A stretch of 52,447 nucleotides of DNA. Origin: an uncultured bacterium. Its GTDB lineage: Bacteria > Verrucomicrobiota > Lentisphaeria > Oligosphaerales > Oligosphaeraceae. A program made the translations under genes and the position numbers. The stretch is from contig CACYQT010000020.1 in the NCBI GenBank assembly GCA_902776645.1, forward strand, positions 1 through 52,447, given 5' to 3'. Positions 34,984 to 42,518 of this stretch are shown here, piece by piece. Positions within the stretch are counted from its first letter, which is position 1. Every line of letters starts with the position of its first letter. The notes below the pieces were generated by a model, which saw only the letters and a program-made list of their open reading frames with translations, ran no database searches and had not been told where the DNA came from.

Positions 34984-35158
34984 CTGAAGGACGGATGTTA
35001 TTCAGTTTTCACCTTTCAGGCAAGTACCGTCCTTCAGACGGATATATGGTAGTGTTCTCCCCCCCCCCGCCCTAAAGGGCGGGGTTACCTCAAATATCGC
35101 CCTACAGGCGGGTCGCGCCCTACAGGCGGGTCGCGCCCTTCAGGCGGGTCGCGCCCTA
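34984..35158. repeat. Inverted REP-like copy and 18-bp tandem repeats on the other side of the transposase
   Basis: CTGAAGGACGG (34984-34994) is inverted at 35027-35037. The stem CCCCGCCC/GGGCGGGG (35065-35084, loop TAAA) is followed by TTACC, the complement of the GGTAA seen beside the other copies, so this copy is in opposite orientation. Three 18-bp units CGCCCTACAGGCGGGTCG (35098-35115, 35116-35133, and 35134-35151 with one change) and a partial fourth follow. A run of ten C (35059-35068) precedes the stem. Confidence 0.93.
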
Positions 35159-35216
35159 TGCAACGTATACCTTGCAATTGGTGGTTCTTACAAGACAATG
35201 GTTATATGTGACGTCG

Positions 35217-36773
35217 CTACCACTGCTGGCGGTCCAGAATGCGGTAGTTCGCCGCCTCCTGCACATGGCGGCATTCGATTTTCTCCAAGCCGTCCAGATC
35301 AGCCAACGTTCTGGCGACACGCAGGATACGATCGTATGCACGGGCCGAAAGCTGCAATTCCGTGATCATCGACTGCATCGCATACGCGCTTGTCGAATCC
35401 AACTCGCAGAATTGATCCATCATCTTCCCGCTCAGGCTGGCGTTGTCACGGATTCCCGTGCCCGCATAACGCCGCCGCTGGATTTCACGGGCCGCCATCA
35501 CCCTTGCGCGAATGGTCGCGGAATCCTCCCCGCACCGTTTCTGCGTCAGCATCTCGCTGTCCAATGGAGCCAGTTCGACGTGCATGTCCACCCGGTCAAT
35601 CAATGGCCCGCTGATTCTACTACGGTAGTTCATAATCATGCCAATTGTGCAATGGCACGGGCGGCGCGGATGGCCGTAATATCCGCATGGACACGGATTC
35701 ATCGCGGCCACCAGCATGACACGGGCAGGAAACATGAACGTTCCGCTTGCGCGGGCCAGAACCACTTCGCCAGTCTCCAGCGGCTGTCGCAGAACTTCCA
35801 ACGTATTTCGTTTGAATTCAGGGAGTTCATCCAAAAACAACACGCCATTGTGGGCCAGGCTCAATTCGCCCGGCCGCGGATTGGCGCTGCCGCCGACCAG
35901 CCCCGCGTCACTGACCGTATGATGCGGCGAACGGAAAGGCCGCCGCACCATCAGCCCTTTCTTCCCGTCGAGCAGTCCCGCGATGCTGTAGATTTTCGTC
36001 ACCTCCAGCGCCTCCTCAACATCCAGCAACGGCAGGATACCGGGCAAACGTCTCGCTATCATGCTCTTGCCGCATCCGGGGCTACCAATCATCAGAAGAT
36101 TGTGGTTTCCAGCCGCCGCCACCGTGATCGCGCGCTTCGCGCTTTCCTGCCCCTTGACATCCGCAAAATCCATGACTTCCGCCATGGATTCAGCCGCATA
36201 AATCGACTGGATGTCAACCACGGTCGCAGCCTGCCGACTGCGCCCCTGCAGCACGTCCACGGCATCCGCCAACGTCGCGACGCCATAAACGGCGATGCCT
36301 GACGCCAATGCCGCCTCTTTCGCGTTCTCCACAGGAACCAGCATCCGTTTCATGCCATGGTCGCGGGCGTACATCGCCACCGCCAACACCCCCTGAATGG
36401 GCCGCACCTGCCCGCTCATCGCCAATTCTCCAATGATCATCGCGTTATCCAATCCCGAACAGGCCAACTGCCCATCGGCCTGCAACACCCCCAACGCCAT
36501 CGGCAAGTCATACGCACTGCCACTCTTATGCAAATCCGCCGGGGCCAGATTCACAATCGCTTTGCCGAACGGCATTCGATATCCCGAACTCTGCACCGCC
36601 CCCCGGACACGTTCACGGCTCTCCCGTATCGCCATGTCAGGAAGCCCGACAACGATCATCGACGGACCATTCTGATCCATCTGTTCCGGTGGAGGCGGAA
36701 CCAAATTCACCTCTATCTCAACACCCTTGACATCCATTCCGCGTATCGCCGCGCTGTTCACATGCACAATCAT
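35217..36773 (-). CDS. comM: YifB/ComM-family Mg-chelatase-like AAA+ ATPase
   Basis: A 518-residue protein of the ComM family, a hexameric helicase that promotes branch migration during natural transformation. The N-terminal domain (1-175) has the Lon-protease-like fold with VGLPDMAIRESRERVRGAVQSSGYRMP. Walker A is GSPGCGKS at 230-237, Walker B is GVLFLDELPEF, and the cysteine cluster MNPCPCGYYGHPRRPCHC is typical. The C-terminal domain ends RTLADLDGLEKIECRHVQEAANYRIL. TAGGAG precedes the ATG. The gene is isolated, with the transposase region downstream and a 402-base AT-rich gap upstream. Confidence 0.93.
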   Translation of the reverse strand: MIVHVNSAAIRGMDVKGVEIEVNLVPPPPEQMDQNGPSMIVVGLPDMAIRESRERVRGAVQSSGYRMPFGKAIVNLAPADLHKSGSAYDLPMALGVLQADGQLACSGLDNAMIIGELAMSGQVRPIQGVLAVAMYARDHGMKRMLVPVENAKEAALASGIAVYGVATLADAVDVLQGRSRQAATVVDIQSIYAAESMAEVMDFADVKGQESAKRAITVAAAGNHNLLMIGSPGCGKSMIARRLPGILPLLDVEEALEVTKIYSIAGLLDGKKGLMVRRPFRSPHHTVSDAGLVGGSANPRPGELSLAHNGVLFLDELPEFKRNTLEVLRQPLETGEVVLARASGTFMFPARVMLVAAMNPCPCGYYGHPRRPCHCTIGMIMNYRSRISGPLIDRVDMHVELAPLDSEMLTQKRCGEDSATIRARVMAAREIQRRRYAGTGIRDNASLSGKMMDQFCELDSTSAYAMQSMITELQLSARAYDRILRVARTLADLDGLEKIECRHVQEAANYRILDRQQW

Positions 36774-37175
36774 CGTTGACTCCTACAGGCCATTTCAAAT
36801 ATTTTCCTTAATAATATATCACTGATTTTATATATTGCAATTCATAAGAATTCCTATAAACTCTTGTTAATTCCTATAAATTCATATATAGTCATATGAC
36901 TTCTTATTACTTTTCAATTTATGGTTTACACCAACTCTGTTCCTTTATATTTCATTTTTTATCGATTTATGCAAGGAATTCATAGACTCCATGTTCACGC
37001 AAACAACAAGACCAGGCCTACAAATCACATGCCCTTTATTGTCCTGATAGATTTTTTGCCGCCATTATTGGAAAAATCCAGTTGTGCATGAATATTAAGT
37101 TCATGTATAGAAAATAATCCATGACTGTCAAGCAGGGCGTTTATCCGAACCCATCAAAACGAAAAGGAGCACAAC
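36774..37175. other. 402-base AT-rich intergenic region with a spaced direct repeat
   Basis: No convincing gene is seen. AATTCCTATAAA occurs twice, at 36849-36860 and 36869-36880, exactly 20 bases apart, followed by related TTCATATATA. The region lies between divergent comM and the beta-helix gene and must hold their promoters. Spacing of two helical turns would suit a DNA-binding protein, but this is only suggestive. Confidence 0.6.
37082..37111 (+). promoter_or_regulatory. Possible promoter for the beta-helix protein gene
   Basis: TTGTGC (37082-37087), 18-base spacer, TATAGA (37106-37111), about 65 bases before the start codon. A pattern match only. Confidence 0.35.
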
Positions 37176-38501
37176 ATGAAAAAACTGCTGTCCATTCTCA
37201 TCTGCGTCACATTCGCCATGTCCGCCTTCGGCGCGGATTGGTATGTCTCCGCCGCAGTCGGCAAAAAAAAGAACGCGGGCACCTCCAAAGACGCGCCGTT
37301 GAAAGCCATCTGGAACGCCTTGGAAAAGGCGGCTCCGGGCGATGTCATCCATGTCGCGCAGGGCAATTATCATGGTAAAACCTCCTGCGGCTGGATTCTC
37401 ATTGACAAACCGATCTCCATCATCGGCGGCTATTCCGACGATTTCAGCGCCCGCGACATCATCAAATATCCGACGATGCTCAAGCCCACCAACGAAATGA
37501 ACCAGACCAAGCCCGCCATGGACATCGGCACGGTCGGCTTCAAGATGTGGGCCTCCGCCAACCAGGCCGACGCGCTGAAAGGCACGACCACCGTCATCGA
37601 CGGCCTCTACATCGACCAGGGCGACGCGAACAGCTATCATGCCATCAAAGGCAAGCCCGAAGGCGTCGAAACCGGCATGTATCTGGATCCGCCCGCGAAA
37701 GGAAATACGCAGTATCCGTCCATCAACTCCGCCGAAATGAAGGGCAAGACCGCCGGTAATCTGACGATCCAGAACTGCGTCTTCCTGAACGCCTCCAACT
37801 ACGGCATCCAGATCAGCCATCATGAAGGCGACGTGAAGATTCTCAACAACCTCTTCATCAACAACCGCATGCAGGCTTGCGACGTGCTCTGCACCAAGAA
37901 CGAGAACGGCGCCGTGAAATTCGAATTCGCCTACAACACCGTCCTCTTCACATGGAGCCGCACATCCGAAATGACCGACATGGGCTTCGGCGTCCGCGCC
38001 AACGACAAGATTGAAGCGAACATCCATCACAACATCCTCGGCCTCAGCGTCCTGTATGGATTCGACAACACGAAGGGCAATGACAAGACCAAGAAGGTCT
38101 CACTCGACAACAACATCTTCTTCCTCAATAAGAAAGGCGATGCGGCCATCACCATCAGCCCCAACATCAAGCCCTTCTTTGTCACCGACGATGCTTGGGA
38201 GGATTTCGAAGACTGCACGGGCATCGAAAGCCTCGAAGACAACAAATCCCTCACCGATCCCGCCCTCTTCAAAGACATTATCGACAAGGCGTACCTCGAA
38301 GGTTTCCTCGCCGCAAGCTACTCGGAGAAAACTGATTACAATGAGAACTCCGCCGCCAACGTCTTCCGTGCGGCCATGGGCATGAACAAGGTCGGCCAGA
38401 TCGAGACGAAGGTTTCCATGTTCGCCAACCGCTATCCCTCCGAAAACGTGCTGAAGTTCTTCGGTGCCGTTCAGGGCGCAGGCGCCCAGATTGTCAAATA
38501 A
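37176..38501 (+). CDS. Secreted right-handed parallel beta-helix protein (pectate-lyase-like fold)
   Basis: A 441-residue exported protein. Residues 1-20 are a signal peptide (MKKLLSILICVTFAMSAFGA). The opening DWYVSAAVGKKKNAGTSKDAPLKAIWNALEKAAPGDVIHVAQGNYHG is the DUF1565-like start of many beta-helix proteins, followed by repeating strands such as LTIQNCVFLNASNYGIQISHHEGDVKILNNLFINN and IHHNILGLSV. This fold binds or cleaves polysaccharides, but no lyase active site could be identified. AAGGAG (37164-37169) is well placed. It has its own terminator, and the glycoside hydrolase gene follows, so the region looks devoted to carbohydrate degradation. Confidence 0.82.
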   Translation: MKKLLSILICVTFAMSAFGADWYVSAAVGKKKNAGTSKDAPLKAIWNALEKAAPGDVIHVAQGNYHGKTSCGWILIDKPISIIGGYSDDFSARDIIKYPTMLKPTNEMNQTKPAMDIGTVGFKMWASANQADALKGTTTVIDGLYIDQGDANSYHAIKGKPEGVETGMYLDPPAKGNTQYPSINSAEMKGKTAGNLTIQNCVFLNASNYGIQISHHEGDVKILNNLFINNRMQACDVLCTKNENGAVKFEFAYNTVLFTWSRTSEMTDMGFGVRANDKIEANIHHNILGLSVLYGFDNTKGNDKTKKVSLDNNIFFLNKKGDAAITISPNIKPFFVTDDAWEDFEDCTGIESLEDNKSLTDPALFKDIIDKAYLEGFLAASYSEKTDYNENSAANVFRAAMGMNKVGQIETKVSMFANRYPSENVLKFFGAVQGAGAQIVK

Positions 38502-38524
38502 CGGCTGAATAAAGCGTTTTCCCC

Positions 38525-38557
38525 AAGCCCGACGCCCCATGCGGCGTCGGGCTTTTT
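38525..38557 (+). terminator. Rho-independent terminator after the beta-helix gene
   Basis: AAGCCCGACGCC (38525-38536) pairs perfectly with GGCGTCGGGCTT (38543-38554) around a 6-base loop, with T residues 38553-38557. It separates the beta-helix gene from the following hydrolase-lyase operon. Confidence 0.92.
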
Positions 38558-38642
38558 GCTTTTCAGGCCGTCATTTCCAATCTTGCCCACTGTTGTCACG
38601 TTTATCTTTTGACAAGAATATTCTCACAGACAGGAGATTCAC

Positions 38643-41600
38643 ATGACACACCCCATGCTGCTCATCACCATGCTTTCCCTTAGCCTTACAGCCCAGACAC
38701 TTCCGTTGCTGGAACCGGACAAATGGGCGCCCCATAAGGACGGAGGCGCCGCACCGACCTACCAGAAACTTGACGACGGCTCCGTCCGCTTTTCCGTTGA
38801 CATGCAGAACGGGAAGTACGGCTGGGGCAACATCCGCCTGTCGCCAATCTCTCTTCCGCCAACATCGACAGGGCTCTCCTTTGAAGTGCTCGTGGAGGAA
38901 GCCGATGACAGCGCCATCATGCATGTCTGGTTGTTCGAACGTGACAAAGATGCATGGTTGGCAAGAGTCAACTTCGCGGACGGCAAGACGTTGGCCGAAG
39001 TGAAAAACACATGGCGCAAAGCGACCGTCCCGTTCGCGTCATTCAGATTCGATCCGCGCGGCGCGAAAAACCGTAATATCCTGTCCACCGAATTCATGCT
39101 TTTTGGCTTCAACTACGGCAATCTGACACTCCGCGTCCGCAATCTCGCCTTCACGGGAGCGGAACAGGCCCTCGCCACCGTCAAACCGTCATTGCCGAAG
39201 AACTGGAAACATCAAGATCCCATTGGTCACCGCATCGCGATTTTCGCAGACAGTTCCATCGAAAAGCTTCCATCCCATGCCGATGCGCAGCGACTTGCGC
39301 AACTTCTTGAAAAACAAGGCTTTCATCCACAGGTCATGACTTCCGGCGATCTGGCGGAAACAAACTGCCTATCCAAGGCGGCCATTGACTTGCTGATCCT
39401 TCCCAACGCGCCGTTCTTCCCGATCGACGCCGTCCAGAATTTCCGTAAGTTTTTGAAAGACAAAGGTTCATTCATTTCCATCGGCGGTTATCCGCTCGAC
39501 AGGCCGGGCGCTCCGTCAAAAGGCGGCTGGACAACGGTCGATTCCGGCGTCACGGCGGACAAGATCGGCAATAACGAATCGCTTGACACGCGCATCAACA
39601 CACGCTACGGCACCCAAGGCGACACGATGCAGCTCCAGCCGGATCAGATCGGCCTCTGCGATCCGTCGTTCCTCCTGCTGCGGACAAGCTCCCTCCGCCC
39701 TGCCCCGCAACAGAAATGGTTTACGGCCGATTGGCGGATGGACGGTTCCGTGGAAGGTCCCGCCGCCGTCGCCATGACAGGCTCCAACAGCCCGGTCTTC
39801 CCAAACATTCATGCACGTTATATTCCTCTCATCCAGTCACTTGACATCTACGGCCGCAATCGCGGCCCTGCCGCCGCCGTCGTCCTGAACCACGCAGGCC
39901 CGTACAACGGCTCCAACTGGGCGATGTTCACGCCGACGAATCGCAATCTTTTCGACGGCTCACAGCCCGCCATCGACAATTTGTTCGTCGAACTCTGCCA
40001 AAAGCTGCTTGCGCCGTCATACCTTATTAATACATCGTCGGACAAGCCGTGCGCACGGCGCGGCGACACCGTCGCTTTCACCGTCAACGGCGTCAACGCA
40101 ACCGGCCATCCGCTCGCCGTCCGCTTCACGATGGACGGCAAGGTGTTCGCCACGGCGACGGCGGAGGCGGGCCGTTTCCAAGTCTCCGCCAATTGGAACG
40201 TCCCGCAAAACGATGCTCAGTCGTTCCATTCGTTCACCGCCGAGCTGTTCGACGGCGAAACTTCCATCGACGTGATGGAAAACGGCATCTCCGTCTGGAG
40301 CCAAGAGGCTCTTGCCAAAGGACTTAAGTTTGAATTCAAAGACAATTACTTCAATCTCAACGGCCAGCCGACGTTTTTCATCGGCGCCAACACGACGGGC
40401 ATGATGTGGTATTCCGCCAACGAAAATCCGCTCGTCTGGAAGAAGGACTTCGCCGCCATGCAGGACTTCGGCCTTAACTTCCTGCGAATTCTGCACTTCT
40501 CGCCGTTCGCCCAGCATCCTGTCAAGTTCCGTTGGAATTCGCAGGCCCTTCTGGAGCAAGCCCCCTACACGCAATACCAGACGGACGCCATCGTCCAACT
40601 CGCGCAGGAGCATCAGATCATGCCGTTCCTCAGCCTCCATGACTGGATTGGACTGGATCTGAGCCAAGCCGATCTGGATGCCCAGAAGACATGGAACCAG
40701 TTCTGGGTAAACCGTTACAAAGATATTCCGGGCATGTTCTATGATATTCAGAATGAACCGACAACAAGCCTCGGCAACACTGAGGTGCTCATGCCGTTGT
40801 TCAAGGAGTTCCTTGCGCAACAGTACGGCTCCGTCGAAAACGCGCAGAAAGCCTGGAAGGAATCCGGAGCGGACACGGAACTCGTCCTGTCAAGCAACAC
40901 GAAAAACTGGCAGGACCTCCGCGCACGCGATGTCGAACTGTTCCGTTCCGTCGTCTTCGCACGCTGGGTCAGCGAAAATCAAAAAGGCATCAAAGCAGGC
41001 AATCCCAAGGCTTTGGCGACTGTCGGACATCTGCAGTCGTTGACATCCTGCAACAAATTCGACGGCGCGGACGATCAGGATTTCGTCAACGTCCATCACT
41101 ACGGTGCGCTGACAAACATGCGGTCCGTCATCAAGATGATGGACCGCCGTTTCGACGGCAAGTCCATCTCCCTCGGCGAGATGGGTTCCGCCATCGCCCA
41201 CCGCGCCCGTAATCTGGGCCAATGGGGCGACACGCCCGCGGCCTCCATTTGCCACTATCTGGCCGTCGGCCACTGCTCTCTCGGCATGGGCGTCTCCTTC
41301 ATGGGCTGCTGGTCGTGGAAGGACTTTCAGGACTGCGTCTTCCCATGGGGCATCAACCACGCGGATCTGACCGCCAAGCCCGTGCTGGAGGCCTACCGCA
41401 ACATGGCGTTGCTCTTCCGCAACGCACGCATCCGTTACCAATCGCCGGAACTCTTCATCATCATTCCGGACGGCATCCTGTCCGGCTACGCCATCTCGCA
41501 AATCCATGAAAATCTCCGCGTCGCCATCGACACGCTGATGACGCTCAACGTCCCCTTCGGCGTCATCAACGAATGGAAGATCGAGAAGCTTCCGAAATCC

Positions 41601-42494
41601 GCCAAGGCGCTCGTCTGGCCGCTCGCCTATGGCGCCAAGGATGAGACATTTGCGCAAATCGCCAGTTTCGTCGAGAATGGCGGGAAACTCCTGCTGACAG
41701 GCGATCCGCGATTCGGCTGGTCTCGCCAGCCAGACCGTCCCGACCGTCTTTCGAAGCTCGGACTGAAGGCCGATTTCAAGCCAATCGGGCTGCCGGACGC
41801 CAAGGCGTTCATGGCCAACATTCCGTCGGAAAACAAATCCGTCCTATGGCAGCCAGCCGCCGCCGAAATGCTTGACCGCAAGCAACTTCGCGTTCTCTAT
41901 CAGGATTTTCTCGACAACGTCTCCGACCTGCAGCGCATCCGCTTGAACATCGACAACGGCACGCTCATGGCCTTCGATGTCCCGCTCCACAACGGTCGCG
42001 CCTTCACGGTCGTCAATTTCGCGAATGAGGAGCAATCCGTTACCGTTCCAGCCCACAACGGCTACCCCAAGCTCGACTTCTCCGTCGCCCCGCTCCGCAC
42101 GGTCTTCCTGCAATGGGACGAACAGGGCAACCTTGTGGCGGCCAACGTCTTCCGCCATCTTGAAATTAACGGCGAGTCCGTCTTTTCAAAGATCAATGAC
42201 ACAGGCGTGATCTCCTTGGACGGCAAAGACATCCGCCAATCGTCGCAATTGGCTCTCCTGCCTGTCTGCAACGGCTGCGACATCGAAATCAAACGTTTCG
42301 ACGGCGCTCCCACGCTGGACACCACGGAGCTAGGTCAGTTCCAAGATGCGAAATGGCAGACACTTGCCACTCTCTCATCTTCCAATGACGCTACCGCCAA
42401 CGCCAACGCGCCATATGATATCCGCCTCCTGACGGCCGACGGCGACATCAAAGCAGCGCAGGCCGCCATCACGAAACGCCTCCTTCTCAAATAA
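38643..42494 (+). CDS. Secreted multidomain glycoside hydrolase, clan GH-A type (beta-galactosidase-like)
   Basis: A 1283-residue exported enzyme. A short signal-like hydrophobic start (MLLITMLSLSLTAQT) is followed by a beta-sandwich module (about 25-180). Next is an amidotransferase-like Rossmann region (about 190-480, starting HRIAIFADSSIEKLPSHADAQRLAQLLEKQ) and an Ig-like stretch. A TIM barrel occupies about 575-900. Within the barrel, E705 in DIQNEPTT fits the acid/base and E846 in SISLGEMGS fits the nucleophile of GH-A enzymes such as GH5, GH2 or GH42. A second Rossmann-like region (LFIIIPDGILSG to GGKLLLTGDP) resembles the trimerisation domain of GH42. AGGAG precedes the ATG. The substrate is unknown; the lyase gene 24 bases downstream suggests a uronic-acid-bearing polysaccharide. 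Confidence 0.83.
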   Translation: MTHPMLLITMLSLSLTAQTLPLLEPDKWAPHKDGGAAPTYQKLDDGSVRFSVDMQNGKYGWGNIRLSPISLPPTSTGLSFEVLVEEADDSAIMHVWLFERDKDAWLARVNFADGKTLAEVKNTWRKATVPFASFRFDPRGAKNRNILSTEFMLFGFNYGNLTLRVRNLAFTGAEQALATVKPSLPKNWKHQDPIGHRIAIFADSSIEKLPSHADAQRLAQLLEKQGFHPQVMTSGDLAETNCLSKAAIDLLILPNAPFFPIDAVQNFRKFLKDKGSFISIGGYPLDRPGAPSKGGWTTVDSGVTADKIGNNESLDTRINTRYGTQGDTMQLQPDQIGLCDPSFLLLRTSSLRPAPQQKWFTADWRMDGSVEGPAAVAMTGSNSPVFPNIHARYIPLIQSLDIYGRNRGPAAAVVLNHAGPYNGSNWAMFTPTNRNLFDGSQPAIDNLFVELCQKLLAPSYLINTSSDKPCARRGDTVAFTVNGVNATGHPLAVRFTMDGKVFATATAEAGRFQVSANWNVPQNDAQSFHSFTAELFDGETSIDVMENGISVWSQEALAKGLKFEFKDNYFNLNGQPTFFIGANTTGMMWYSANENPLVWKKDFAAMQDFGLNFLRILHFSPFAQHPVKFRWNSQALLEQAPYTQYQTDAIVQLAQEHQIMPFLSLHDWIGLDLSQADLDAQKTWNQFWVNRYKDIPGMFYDIQNEPTTSLGNTEVLMPLFKEFLAQQYGSVENAQKAWKESGADTELVLSSNTKNWQDLRARDVELFRSVVFARWVSENQKGIKAGNPKALATVGHLQSLTSCNKFDGADDQDFVNVHHYGALTNMRSVIKMMDRRFDGKSISLGEMGSAIAHRARNLGQWGDTPAASICHYLAVGHCSLGMGVSFMGCWSWKDFQDCVFPWGINHADLTAKPVLEAYRNMALLFRNARIRYQSPELFIIIPDGILSGYAISQIHENLRVAIDTLMTLNVPFGVINEWKIEKLPKSAKALVWPLAYGAKDETFAQIASFVENGGKLLLTGDPRFGWSRQPDRPDRLSKLGLKADFKPIGLPDAKAFMANIPSENKSVLWQPAAAEMLDRKQLRVLYQDFLDNVSDLQRIRLNIDNGTLMAFDVPLHNGRAFTVVNFANEEQSVTVPAHNGYPKLDFSVAPLRTVFLQWDEQGNLVAANVFRHLEINGESVFSKINDTGVISLDGKDIRQSSQLALLPVCNGCDIEIKRFDGAPTLDTTELGQFQDAKWQTLATLSSSNDATANANAPYDIRLLTADGDIKAAQAAITKRLLLK

Positions 42495-42518
42495 TCCAAT
42501 ATATTATCATCCAACATC

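Noticed and set aside
34184..35158. Repeat-rich block as a possible CRISPR array
   Set aside because: Repeats are directly adjoining or palindromic, with no unique spacers of regular length and no cas genes nearby; the Y1 transposase explains them better.
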